A program made the position numbers and the translations under genes. Below are positions 1 to 9,756 of a stretch of DNA of 34,405 bases, piece by piece. Source of the DNA: Erysipelotrichaceae bacterium (GTDB lineage Bacteria > Bacillota_I > Bacilli_A > RFN20 > CAG-826); assembly GCA_012518455.1 (NCBI GenBank), contig JAAYSA010000027.1, positions 1-34,405 of the forward strand, given 5' to 3'. The notes beneath the pieces are model-generated. The model was given only the letters and a program-made list of their open reading frames with translations, did no database searches and was not told where the DNA came from. Numbering within the stretch: the first letter of the stretch is position 1; every line of letters starts with the position of its first letter.

Positions 1-75
1 CTTACTTACTAATTTAATTATTGTCCTTTAAATAAGCGTTATCAAAAATAAAATTAATAAATTATATCCTTAAAT

Positions 76-95
76 ACTGGAAACTCCAGTTTTTA
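76..95 (+). terminator. Rho-independent terminator of a gene upstream of the window
   Basis: ACTGGA-AAC-TCCAGT hairpin followed by a T run. Confidence 0.55.
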
Positions 96-178
96 ATTTA
101 TTCTATTTATATGATAAGATATAAAACTTATAGTATTTATACTATCTTAATTCTTTTAAAGGAGGGGGTAATTATAAT

Positions 179-1849
179 ATCCTTAATAAAAGAAAAGTAA
201 CACTGTTTGCAATATTAACACTTACTTTATCGCTTGGTGTCACCTCTAAAGGTAGAATAAATAAAAAGCCTTTAGAATAAAGTAGCGTTGTTACTAAATC
301 CGCTTTAGTAAATAAACCGCTTGCTAAATCACCAGGCGCTAATGTTGTTACTTTAACTGTTTATAATCCTACTGTTGTTATTCCAGGCGGACAAATCCCG
401 CAAGGAGCAGGGGTTAACTTTAATAGTACGAGTAACCTTGACAGCGGAAAAAGATTAGATGCTACTTATAAACAAACATTAAAAGTTACATCACCTAATG
501 AAATTCACTTAACAAAACTTACTTTATTAATGAAAAGTGAAGCAACTAGCGGAGCAGGTAGTCTTAAATATTCCTTTGATAACATTACCTATACTGATAT
601 TATTCCAACTGCTACGCCGTTTAATGATCCTTTGTGGTACGGAGCATGGTCTACAACTTATGTTGATGTAATTAAGCCGCTTGATTTACTTGTTCAAGGT
701 GATATCTACTTTGAAATTGAAGCATCTTCTAATGCTCTATACAATGAAAAGTTTTCCTTCACTTGGGATTATACTACTCCACCTTTAATTGGCTTAACGA
801 TGAATAAATCATCCACTTCCATCGTAAGAACATATTCTGAACAATTAAGCGTAACACCAACTCCAGAAGGAGCTAGTTCAAGTGTAACTTGGTCTACTTC
901 TAATGCAAGTGTTGCTACTGTATCTGCTGATGGTTTAGTTACTGGCGTCGATGGCGGTGATGCAATAATTACTGCTACTTCTACTGTTAATACTTCAATT
1001 AAAACTACATGTCAAGTAACGGTAACACCACACCTACCAGAGTATAAAAAAGTCACTAATGATAGCGAATTACGATTTGGTGCAATTTATACATTTACTA
1101 AATTTGACACTTTTGATGCTGCTAAATTTGATGATTCCTTAACATATATTCCTCAATATAGTGCAACCGCAAGCCTTTCTGGCGGAATGAGTGTTGAAGG
1201 TCAAGCATTAAGGTTAGTTTTAGAACCTAGTAGCACTCCTTATCTTTATTCTTTTAGAGTTGTTGGTACTAATAAATATTTAAGTGGAGCCACTGACTTA
1301 ATAAATCATATCCATTTTGCTGAAAATAAAGGTACTCCTCAAACAACTCTAAAAGTAAGTCGTGATGATATTGGTACTGAGGCGCATAATGATTCACAAT
1401 ATTTTTTACGCCATGATCCTTCGAAACCAGGGTTTGGTTATTTTGAGAGTGAGCAGATTACTGGTACTGTACAAATTTCTATTTATGTAGATTTAACTAC
1501 TGTTAATTCTATTAACGAAGCAACAACTTTTGCAAATGAAGTTATGTATGGTTTTGGTTATGAAGCTGAACACATCTGTGAAACTAGACTAGAAATACTA
1601 CAAGGTGCATACGATATGATGACTTCTTCAGGAAAAAATGAGTTTGATACTAATACTGATGAACTATTTGCAAATGCAAGAGCACGCCTTGCTTATATGG
1701 AGACTTGGGTAACATTAAACTCAGGTTCGCCTCTTTCAATTGCAAATAACACTAATACAACGATATTTGCTCTTGTTGTTATTAGTGTTTTAGGAGTAAG
1801 CGTCACATTTGCATATTTCTATCTAAATAAAAAGAAAAAATATAATTAA
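179..1849 (+). pseudogene. Secreted/surface Big_2 Ig-like protein, N-terminally disrupted
   Basis: The frame of ORF 530..1849 stays open upstream to 281. Beyond an in-frame TAA at 278-280 it encodes a signal-peptide-like stretch (LNKRKVTLFAILTLTLSLGVTS) preceded by AAAGGAGG, but with no ATG. Big_2-like repeat (VTWSTSNASVATVSADGLVTGVDGGDAIITATS), C-terminal TM and KKKKYN tail. Confidence 0.6.
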
Positions 1850-1866
1850 ATAGCTTCAAAATAATT

Positions 1867-1897
1867 AAATAAACCGGGCAAAACCAGGTTTATTTTT
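1867..1897 (+). terminator. Rho-independent terminator after the first surface-protein gene
   Basis: AAATAAACC ... GGTTTATTTTT inverted repeat. Confidence 0.7.
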
Positions 1898-2136
1898 ACA
1901 AAACTACCTTTAATTGTAAAAAGTTGTTTTAAAAATGGTTATGTTAATAAATAACATTGTCATTGCAGCAATGTTAAATATTTCCAATATAAATAAACTT
2001 TTTAAAATGTTTGTTTTTACAAAACTTTAATGATGCATTAACCTTTCCTAGTTTCCCCTCCAAAAAATCTATTTGATTATAATAGTTGTAGCTATTAATA
2101 GACCCGTATATTAGAATTCTTTGAGGGGAGGTATTT

Positions 2137-4632
2137 ATGAAGAAAAAATATAAAATATCATTAATTCTATTAACAACTCTTTTTGGAGTTTCAATGTTTG
2201 CAGGTGTTAAACAAAACCAAAAAATTAACACTGCTAAAGCTGCTCCTAGCCTAGTTATTGCTTATGATTTTATAGGTGGCGGCTCTTCTACAAAAAATAA
2301 TTACGATGTTGGACCAGTTACTTCATACATTAATCACGGAGTAAGTATTTCAGGCCCTGGTGCATCACCTTTTACTGGTTGGTATTCGCGTCACGATTTG
2401 GCTGATGCAACCTATATTGGTAGTGATATGCCTTTTAATTCTGCTCCTTTAACAATTGACACTTGGCCTTCGCTTAAATTAGACCAGCTAATACGTTTTA
2501 ATTTAGAAAAAATTATTTTTCATGGATTAGAAGGTGGCGGTGAAGCTGGTTATGACACTAGATTAGGTGATTTAGTTATTCAAAGTTCTCCTGATGAGGT
2601 TAATTGGACGACTAAATCGTCGATTCCTTCAAGTGTTTGGAATAATGGTGCAGCATCACTAGAAGCTTTAGTTGATATTACACCAGGATCATATTTTCGT
2701 TTTGGTTTACTAATCAATGAATTTGCTACAGCGAATCCTCCAACATATTATGGGCCTCTTACGACCTTAAAACTAACGGGTTTAGATTTTTGGGGCACTT
2801 GGCCTCCTAATTGTACAGGCCTAACAAAATCAGGCACTTTAGCAAAAACATATTATTTTCATGGTGAAGAGTTTGATCCTACTGGATTAACTTTTACTGC
2901 TAGTTTATCAGATGGTACTACTGCTGATGTTACAAGTGCCGTTACTTATTCTCCATCACCTTTAACATTTGGTACTACTACAGTTACTGCAACCTATGTT
3001 TGTCCAGTTACAGATTGTACTTTTAACATCGATATAAGCGGCATAACCGTTAACCCTAATAGTAAAGTTACTTATACTGTAAGTGCTCAAAACTTACTAG
3101 TTGCGTCTGGGCTAGCTCCAAATGGTTCTTCTTTTACATTTGAATCAACCTCAGTCGATGCTGATGGAAGAAGACTCGGATTAGGCGATCATCAACTATT
3201 CTCTTTCCAAGGCTTTCAAAATATTAAACTTAGAAACATAGTTTTTAGTGTTAAGACAAATGGAACAAGCGGCGCTGCTGGAGTTAGATATTCCATGGGA
3301 GATGACCGCATGATTAAGGAATTTATACCTGTTTCTTCTTTAAATTCTATGAGTTGGGTAAATAATTTCCCGACAAATTATGTTAATAAATCATTACAAT
3401 TCATGAATTTTTTCGTGCATGCAGATAATTTTGATATACGCATCTTTTGTAGTGAAGGTGATGTTTATGTTGAAAGTATAACATTAATCTGGCTTGAAAA
3501 TGTGCCTACTGCTACACCTACAAATATAAAAATTAGTCCTAATATTAGCCGTAAGTTTAGTGTTAATAATCCTGTTCAACTATATATTATTCCAGAACCT
3601 GCAATTGCATGCCCTGATGTTACTTGGTCTTCAAGTAATCCAGATGACATTAGTGTATCTTCTACAGGCGTAATTACAGCACATACGCCTAATGCTTGGG
3701 CATCCATTACTGCTACTTCAACACTAGATCCATCAGTAACAACCGAAATTTTTATAACTTCACATGATGTTAGATATAATAAGGTAGAAAGTGTTTCTGT
3801 TGGGTTACTTGGTGGTGAATATACTATTGGTGCTATGGGAAGTGTAGCAATGACCTCGTATACTGACTATTCCTTATACGCTAAAGGTATCCAAGGGCAT
3901 ATCGCAGAAGAGGTAAAAGAAAAAACCATGACTACTGATGGCGGTAAGTTATTTAGTTTCCGAATATTCCCGGGGGCAAATGCACCAACTTTCGATTTTA
4001 GACACGATGTAGATGGAGACCTAGACACAGGTGGATTTAGACCTGACTTATTTTATTATACAGTTGATATTTCAAATATTAATTACGGCTTAGGCCTAAA
4101 TGAATATATGGAAAATGGCCGTGGCACTTGGTCAATTAATTTTGATGCAAATGGAAACGCAATTATATCCACTGTACGCGACAATACAACATACTATATT
4201 CGCTATCGAGATGATATTAATATGTTCGTAAAATCAAGTTCTCCTACTGCTTTTAGCGATGTTCAACTTTTCAAAAACGAAAACTGCAGTATGTATGATG
4301 AAGCTTTTACGTTTGCAAGTGAAGTTAATCATGGCATGGGACGCGATGCCGAGGGTAATTGTCCTGCAGCTTTTGAATACCTAGAAAGTTACTACGATTT
4401 ATTATCACCCGAAGCGAAAAATTACTTTGATACTTCTGATGATATTGGAATATTAGATGCTAGAGAAAGATATTACTATTTACAAGCTTGGTTAGCTCAA
4501 AATCAAGGTGCACCGCTTTATAAATCAATGGAAAATTCTACTATTTTAATTGCCATTATTTTCATTCCATTAATTGGAATTACTACAATTGGTCTATATT
4601 ATTTAGCAACAAAGAAAAGACGGCTAAATTAG
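2137..4632 (+). CDS. Secreted/surface-anchored protein with bacterial Ig-like domains
   Basis: GAGGGGAGG RBS, signal peptide (MKKKYKISLILLTTLFGVSMFAG), Big_3-like (YYFHGEEFDPTGLTFTASLSDGTTADVT) and Big_2-like (VTWSSSNPDDISVSSTGVITAH) segments, C-terminal TM and KKRRLN tail; ends TAG. Confidence 0.8.
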   Translation: MKKKYKISLILLTTLFGVSMFAGVKQNQKINTAKAAPSLVIAYDFIGGGSSTKNNYDVGPVTSYINHGVSISGPGASPFTGWYSRHDLADATYIGSDMPFNSAPLTIDTWPSLKLDQLIRFNLEKIIFHGLEGGGEAGYDTRLGDLVIQSSPDEVNWTTKSSIPSSVWNNGAASLEALVDITPGSYFRFGLLINEFATANPPTYYGPLTTLKLTGLDFWGTWPPNCTGLTKSGTLAKTYYFHGEEFDPTGLTFTASLSDGTTADVTSAVTYSPSPLTFGTTTVTATYVCPVTDCTFNIDISGITVNPNSKVTYTVSAQNLLVASGLAPNGSSFTFESTSVDADGRRLGLGDHQLFSFQGFQNIKLRNIVFSVKTNGTSGAAGVRYSMGDDRMIKEFIPVSSLNSMSWVNNFPTNYVNKSLQFMNFFVHADNFDIRIFCSEGDVYVESITLIWLENVPTATPTNIKISPNISRKFSVNNPVQLYIIPEPAIACPDVTWSSSNPDDISVSSTGVITAHTPNAWASITATSTLDPSVTTEIFITSHDVRYNKVESVSVGLLGGEYTIGAMGSVAMTSYTDYSLYAKGIQGHIAEEVKEKTMTTDGGKLFSFRIFPGANAPTFDFRHDVDGDLDTGGFRPDLFYYTVDISNINYGLGLNEYMENGRGTWSINFDANGNAIISTVRDNTTYYIRYRDDINMFVKSSSPTAFSDVQLFKNENCSMYDEAFTFASEVNHGMGRDAEGNCPAAFEYLESYYDLLSPEAKNYFDTSDDIGILDARERYYYLQAWLAQNQGAPLYKSMENSTILIAIIFIPLIGITTIGLYYLATKKRRLN

Positions 4633-4649
4633 ACTAGATTAATTAATTT

Positions 4650-4684
4650 AAAGCGAGGCTACAAAATGTGGCCTCGCTTTTAAT
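4650..4684 (+). terminator. Rho-independent terminator
   Basis: AAAGCGAGGCTACA-AAA-TGTGGCCTCGCTTT long stem followed by TT. Confidence 0.85.
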
Positions 4685-4752
4685 AACGTAAATAATTGAT
4701 TATTATTACGTTATTTTATATAATCTAAAAAGCAACTGGAAGGAGCTAAGAT

Positions 4753-5877
4753 ATGAACAAGAAACAAAATTTATTCTTTTTTCTAAAGTCTCTTATAAAT
4801 AATGATACTGCTGTAATAGGCGGTAGAACAAAAAAATGGTGGACAGCTTTAATTCTTTATTTTGTAAGTATTTTTATTGCTGTTATTCCTACAATGATTA
4901 GTGTAGGTAAAACTAAAGGTAGTGCTATTTTTACTGGTGATCAATTCCATAGTGATGTAGCAATGATTAAATTTAATGAATCACTTGCAACCAATGATGT
5001 TGATCTTATTTTTGAAGATAGTGCTGCTGGGCCAATTTTAACAAATCCAAGTGCAAATTACGCATTTACATTTGATAAAACACTTGAAATAACTGACGAA
5101 ACAAGTGTTGTTTTTAACTTCCCTTATTACACCTTTGCTAGAACAGAAACATATACTATCGAAAATAGTGATGGTACTACTACTGAAGAAACTAAAGTAA
5201 CTGAACATCTTCGAGTTTACTATGTTGCAAGTATGGATGGTTTTGTTTTCCACGGCGGAAAACATCTTACACCTGAAGTCTATCTTGCTAATTATTTAGC
5301 AAAAGCTAAAAGCACCGAAGAAAAAATCGTTTCGCACTTTATCTTAGGTAAAAATGGTATTACGATAAGAATTTATAACCCAACTAAAGCAACTGAAGGG
5401 AAAAATGTAGAACGTTCATATAACGGTGTTTATAAAAAAGTTCCTGTTGGTCTTAATATTAAAAACTTTTATTTAAAAGGTAAAGATGGCAACCCGCTTG
5501 ATAGTACTGCTATGACATTTAAAAGTGAGGTTCTTGCTTCATGGGCTAATTTAGTTGATGTCGCTTATGGTCCAGTTAAAGTTAACCTCTTCTTTGCTCA
5601 ATCTGGTTTAAGTTTACTTGTCTATGCAGTTATTAGTGCCTTTATTGGTTTAGTTATCTTCTTATCAACAAGAGGAAAAAATAATCCAAATCGTTCGATT
5701 ACCTTTAAAGAATCAATGCAAATTGGTTGCTGGCTCTTATTATCGCCTGCTCTTATTACTTTAGTTATTGGTTCGTTCTTACCTCAATATGCTGCACTAA
5801 TCTATGTAGCTACTCTTGGTATGCGGTCTGTCTGGCTTACAATGAAGTCACTTAGACCCGTTCAACCTGCTAAGTAA
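4753..5877 (+). CDS. Integral membrane protein, possibly DUF1189-like
   Basis: AAGGAG RBS, one N-terminal TM, large extracytoplasmic region, several C-terminal TMs. Confidence 0.6.
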   Translation: MNKKQNLFFFLKSLINNDTAVIGGRTKKWWTALILYFVSIFIAVIPTMISVGKTKGSAIFTGDQFHSDVAMIKFNESLATNDVDLIFEDSAAGPILTNPSANYAFTFDKTLEITDETSVVFNFPYYTFARTETYTIENSDGTTTEETKVTEHLRVYYVASMDGFVFHGGKHLTPEVYLANYLAKAKSTEEKIVSHFILGKNGITIRIYNPTKATEGKNVERSYNGVYKKVPVGLNIKNFYLKGKDGNPLDSTAMTFKSEVLASWANLVDVAYGPVKVNLFFAQSGLSLLVYAVISAFIGLVIFLSTRGKNNPNRSITFKESMQIGCWLLLSPALITLVIGSFLPQYAALIYVATLGMRSVWLTMKSLRPVQPAK

Positions 5878-5894
5878 AATCTAATGGTTTAGTA

Positions 5895-5925
5895 AAAAAG
5901 GCTAGCAAATTGCTAGCCTTTTCTT
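5895..5925. terminator. Bidirectional terminator between convergent genes
   Basis: AAAGGCTAGCAA-A-TTGCTAGCCTTT palindrome with T/A tracts on both sides; contains the TAG stop of the minus-strand gene. Confidence 0.8.
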
Positions 5926-6836
5926 TTGAATAAATCTTTTATATTATATTTTATATTTCGCGCGAACTCTTTAAAATCGTTATCTTCGTTTATAAATTTT
6001 AGATAATGATAGGCAACATCAAAACCACTTGCTTCATAGGCGTTTATTGTTCTAGCATTTGAATTGACTTCTAAAACAAGATAGTTACCAGCTTCATCTT
6101 TTATTAGATCTACACCTGCATAGACGCATTGAGTTGCTTTTGCTGCTTTAGTGGCGACTTCTTCCATCTTTTTATCAAGAAAAACCTCGCTCATTACTCC
6201 GCCTTGATTTACATTACTGCGGAAATCATCTTTATTTTCTCTTTTTACTGCTAACACCGCTTTCCCATTAATTACATAAACACGATAATCAACGCCTTTT
6301 TCATAATCGATATATGTTTGAGCAAGTAGGGGCCTATCTCCTACTTTTGTTAATAGTTGTTTTAACTCTTCTACATCATTAACCAAATATACTTGTTCTC
6401 CAAATGAGCCAAAACGTTCTTTTATTACAAGTGGAAAACCAAGCAAAACTAATGAAGGCATAATTTCATCTAAATATTGATTAATGTTTTCATTATAAGT
6501 TAGCGAAAAAACAAAAGTATTAGGAGTCTTTACTTTATAAGTCTTAAGAGCTTGATATGTTAAACCCTTATCATCACAGAGTGCAATTGCTCTAGATGAG
6601 TTATATGTTTTAATTCCCTTTTCTTCAATTAAGCGTGCTAAATAGATGTCTTTGTCCCAAAATAGGCAGAAATCGATATCTTTATTTACTTCTAAGTATT
6701 TTATGACATTAGATGCTTTAACCTCGGTAAGTTTAAAGTTTTTAAGTCGATTCGTCGCAAAAAGAAAAGAATCAACTTGTTTTCGAAAGCGAGGACTAGT
6801 TTGTGTAATATTCGTTACAATGATACCTTGCTTCAT
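5913..6836 (-). CDS. RimK-family ATP-grasp ligase
   Basis: ATP-grasp signatures GFPLVIKERFGSFGEQVYLV, PLLAQTYIDYEKGVDYRVYVINGKAV and VLEVNSNARTINAYEASGFDVA. Confidence 0.8.
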   Translation of the reverse strand: MKQGIIVTNITQTSPRFRKQVDSFLFATNRLKNFKLTEVKASNVIKYLEVNKDIDFCLFWDKDIYLARLIEEKGIKTYNSSRAIALCDDKGLTYQALKTYKVKTPNTFVFSLTYNENINQYLDEIMPSLVLLGFPLVIKERFGSFGEQVYLVNDVEELKQLLTKVGDRPLLAQTYIDYEKGVDYRVYVINGKAVLAVKRENKDDFRSNVNQGGVMSEVFLDKKMEEVATKAAKATQCVYAGVDLIKDEAGNYLVLEVNSNARTINAYEASGFDVAYHYLKFINEDNDFKEFARNIKYNIKDLFKRKG

Positions 6837-6838
6837 AA

Positions 6839-7183
6839 TTAATCACCGTAGTCGCAGCCTCGCGATTTATCTTCAACTTCTAGACCTAACTCAATCATAA
6901 TATCCGCAAGTTCAACATAAATATAATCGTTTTCATCTAAAAGAGGGTCTTCAAAATTCCCTGTAAAGATAACTCGCTTATGCTCGTCAACCTTACAAAG
7001 CATCACACTAATTACATCTGCTATTGCGTTAGGGAAGCGTTCTTCTAGACGTTTAAGTTGTGTATAAAACCATGGTTCAATATAAAAGTGACCTTCGTTA
7101 TATCTAAATCCTTTAATAAAAGGATACAAAGGATGTGAGTAGGGTTCTAAATTTTTAAATTCAATATAACTCATATTTTTCAC
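6839..7183 (-). CDS. Hypothetical 114-aa protein in an operon with the ATP-grasp ligase
   Basis: Intact ORF with AGGTG upstream of the ATG; ends 2 nt before the ligase start. Confidence 0.65.
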   Translation of the reverse strand: MKNMSYIEFKNLEPYSHPLYPFIKGFRYNEGHFYIEPWFYTQLKRLEERFPNAIADVISVMLCKVDEHKRVIFTGNFEDPLLDENDYIYVELADIMIELGLEVEDKSRGCDYGD

Positions 7184-7211
7184 CTCTATTATGATAACAT
7201 ATATTTGTCAG

Positions 7212-7229
7212 TGTTTGCTTTAGCAAACA
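7212..7229 (+). promoter_or_regulatory. Hairpin/operator candidate upstream of the ABC transporter
   Basis: TGTTTGC-TTTA-GCAAACA perfect inverted repeat immediately upstream of AGAGGGGGG. Confidence 0.5.
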
Positions 7230-7245
7230 AAGAGGGGGGTCAAAT

Positions 7246-7971
7246 ATGATTACTATTAAAAATGTTACAAAAATATACGGCAAGGATTTTAAAGCCGTTG
7301 ATAACATGAATCTTGTTATTAATGATAACGAGATTTTTGGTTTTCTTGGTCCAAATGGAGCAGGAAAAACGACTACGATTAAAATGATCTGTGGGATTAC
7401 ACCAATAAGCGAAGGTGAAATTTTCGTTAATGAACATTCAATTGATAAAAACCCATTAGAAGCAAAGTTATCTATAGGCTATGTTCCAGATGATCCTAAT
7501 ATTTTAATGCGTTTAACTGGTTATGAATATCTTAATTTTATTGGATCTATTTATAAGGTTGAACCATTCTTACTTAAAGAAAGAATTGAAAAATACGCTA
7601 AAACTTTTGATTTATATGATGATTTAAGTGATAGGATTGAAAATTATAGCCACGGTATGAAACAAAAGCTTCTTGTTATTGGCGTTCTTGTCCATAATCC
7701 GAAAAATTGGGTTTTAGATGAACCGATGACTGGTCTAGATCCTCGTAGTTCATTTAAGTTAAAAGAAATGATGCGCGCGCACGCGGACGAGGGAAACACT
7801 GTTTTGTTTTCAACCCACGTTTTAGCAGTCGCTGAGCAACTTTGTGATCGGATTGGAATTATTAACAAAGGTAAGCTTGTGTTCGTAGGAACCGTACAAG
7901 AGCTTCGTGAGATGCGTCAATCAGGCGAATCACTTGAACATATCTTCTTGGAGTTAACAGAAAATGCGTAA
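7246..7971 (+). CDS. ABC transporter ATP-binding protein
   Basis: Walker A GPNGAGKTT, signature-like YSHGMKQKL, Walker B WVLDEPMTGLD. Confidence 0.93.
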   Translation: MITIKNVTKIYGKDFKAVDNMNLVINDNEIFGFLGPNGAGKTTTIKMICGITPISEGEIFVNEHSIDKNPLEAKLSIGYVPDDPNILMRLTGYEYLNFIGSIYKVEPFLLKERIEKYAKTFDLYDDLSDRIENYSHGMKQKLLVIGVLVHNPKNWVLDEPMTGLDPRSSFKLKEMMRAHADEGNTVLFSTHVLAVAEQLCDRIGIINKGKLVFVGTVQELREMRQSGESLEHIFLELTENA

Positions 7972-9697
7972 TATTATAGCTCTTTCAAAAGTGATGCTTT
8001 TAAACAAACTTGGTTCTCTTTTAGGTAATAAAAAGAAGAAAAAAGCCAAGCGGGAAGGTTCCTCCACGCTTGTCCGTTCAATTATTATGTTAGCTGTTCT
8101 TTTTCTTTTAATGTTTGCTTCATTTTTCTTTATTGCAAATACATTAGGAAAATTAGCTAGGCAGGCTGACTTTTTATTAGAACTTGGAGAAGTGCTAAGT
8201 CTGGCCTTTATTGTTATTATTATTCTTTTTTCTATTACTTTTGTTTATAGTACCTTTTTTACAGCCAAAGATAATGATTTATGGCTACCGATGCCTATTA
8301 AAACTAATGAAATTTTTGTAGCACGTTTTATATCCTGTATGGCTACTATCTACTATATTGAATTAGTTAGTATTATCCCTTTTTTACTTGGTTTTACATT
8401 TGGGGCTAAACTTCCATTTGAAGCAATTTTAGGTCAAATTATATATATTGTTTTACTACCTATTCCAATAATTGCAGTATTCTTTATGTTTACTTTACTT
8501 ATATCTCATTTCTTTGATTTTCAACGTCACCGTAAATTCTTTGATGGTTTAATGTTTGCTGTAATTATTATTGGTTCACTTTCGTTTTCTGTTTTAATGT
8601 CAATAGGTGGAGAAAGGATTGGTTCATTAACAGAAGAAATCCAACTAGCAGAGGATCCTACTGCTCTTTTAGAAGGATTAAAAACACAATTTACTACTAT
8701 TTCCAATGCAATTAGTTGGAGTTTATTTATTACGTTCTTTTCTCGTTATATGTTTGTCGGTGGTCTTTGGGCTATTGTTGGGCCATTACTTATGGCTGTA
8801 GCGGGTGTTTTGTTATTCTTTTTAGCAGTTCTTTTTTCAAGAAAAAGTTATACACGTGTTCTATATGCGCCTAGTGCTCCTAGTAATAAGAAAAGTGTCA
8901 AGAAAACAAAACACAAAGCACTGAAACGAAATCAGCATCCAATTTGGGTTATTTTTGTACGAGATTTAAAGAACGTGATGCGTTCAACAACTTATTTATT
9001 TAATGTGCTTTTTGCACCTTTGATAGCGCTTTTGGCTATGACTCTTTCAATGGTTATCTCGTTTGTCGCTAGCGGTGATCCTAATATGGATGTTAGTAAT
9101 GCACCTTCTTTTTCTAGTATGGCTTTAACGAATTATCCTGCATTAACTTTCATTATTTTAATTTCTTTAATTAATTTTTTAAATGCAATGAACTTCACTA
9201 GCGGTACCTCATTTACTAGAGAAGGTACTCATATTAGTGTAATTAAAAGTTATCCGATAAAATTAAGACATTTATTGTATGGTAAGTTAATTTTAGGAAC
9301 TTCATTTTCTGCAATTATATACTTTGTGATTTTATTAACTTTCTTTATTATTGCGGGCGGGGCTTTCCATTTATTTATTATTTTCTTATTATGTGGAATT
9401 ATTACTATAATTGCTCTTAATTATATAAGCATCTTCTTTGACTTACGCTTCCCATATTTAAACTGGACAACTGAACTTCAAGCAGTAAAACAAAACAAAA
9501 ACATTATTTTTAACATGTTAATTGGTTTTGGTGTTCTATTAGTTAATATTATTTATCTACTTATTATAATCTTTGCGCAATTGCCTTTATATGCTGCTGT
9601 TATAATGGTAGTTGTTACGTTTGGGGCTATAATCGCAGGCTTTGAAATTCATATTAATAAAAAAGGCAATGCCTTATTAGATTATTTACAAGTATAA
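7964..9697 (+). CDS. ABC-2 type transporter permease
   Basis: Multiple TM segments; start overlaps the ATPase stop by 8 nt (ATGCGTAA). Confidence 0.85.
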   Translation: MRNIIALSKVMLLNKLGSLLGNKKKKKAKREGSSTLVRSIIMLAVLFLLMFASFFFIANTLGKLARQADFLLELGEVLSLAFIVIIILFSITFVYSTFFTAKDNDLWLPMPIKTNEIFVARFISCMATIYYIELVSIIPFLLGFTFGAKLPFEAILGQIIYIVLLPIPIIAVFFMFTLLISHFFDFQRHRKFFDGLMFAVIIIGSLSFSVLMSIGGERIGSLTEEIQLAEDPTALLEGLKTQFTTISNAISWSLFITFFSRYMFVGGLWAIVGPLLMAVAGVLLFFLAVLFSRKSYTRVLYAPSAPSNKKSVKKTKHKALKRNQHPIWVIFVRDLKNVMRSTTYLFNVLFAPLIALLAMTLSMVISFVASGDPNMDVSNAPSFSSMALTNYPALTFIILISLINFLNAMNFTSGTSFTREGTHISVIKSYPIKLRHLLYGKLILGTSFSAIIYFVILLTFFIIAGGAFHLFIIFLLCGIITIIALNYISIFFDLRFPYLNWTTELQAVKQNKNIIFNMLIGFGVLLVNIIYLLIIIFAQLPLYAAVIMVVVTFGAIIAGFEIHINKKGNALLDYLQV

Positions 9698-9710
9698 AAA
9701 GCAAATCATT

Positions 9711-9737
9711 AAAAAGACTGCCGTTGCAGTCTTTTTT
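9711..9737. terminator. Bidirectional terminator between convergent genes
   Basis: AAAAAGACTGC-CGTT-GCAGTCTTTTT. Confidence 0.85.
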
Positions 9738-9756
9738 AAGATTGATTTTAATATTG

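Noticed and set aside
2051-2130. TCCCCTC (2055-2061 area) pairing with GAGGGGA at the RBS of the second surface protein, as an SD-masking switch
   Set aside because: The likely -10 (TATAAT near 2078-2083) lies downstream of the TCCCCTC element, so it would not be in the transcript.
1974-2231. 85-aa minus-strand ORF at the start of the second surface-protein gene
   Set aside because: It overlaps the signal-peptide coding region of a clear gene and has no recognisable motif.
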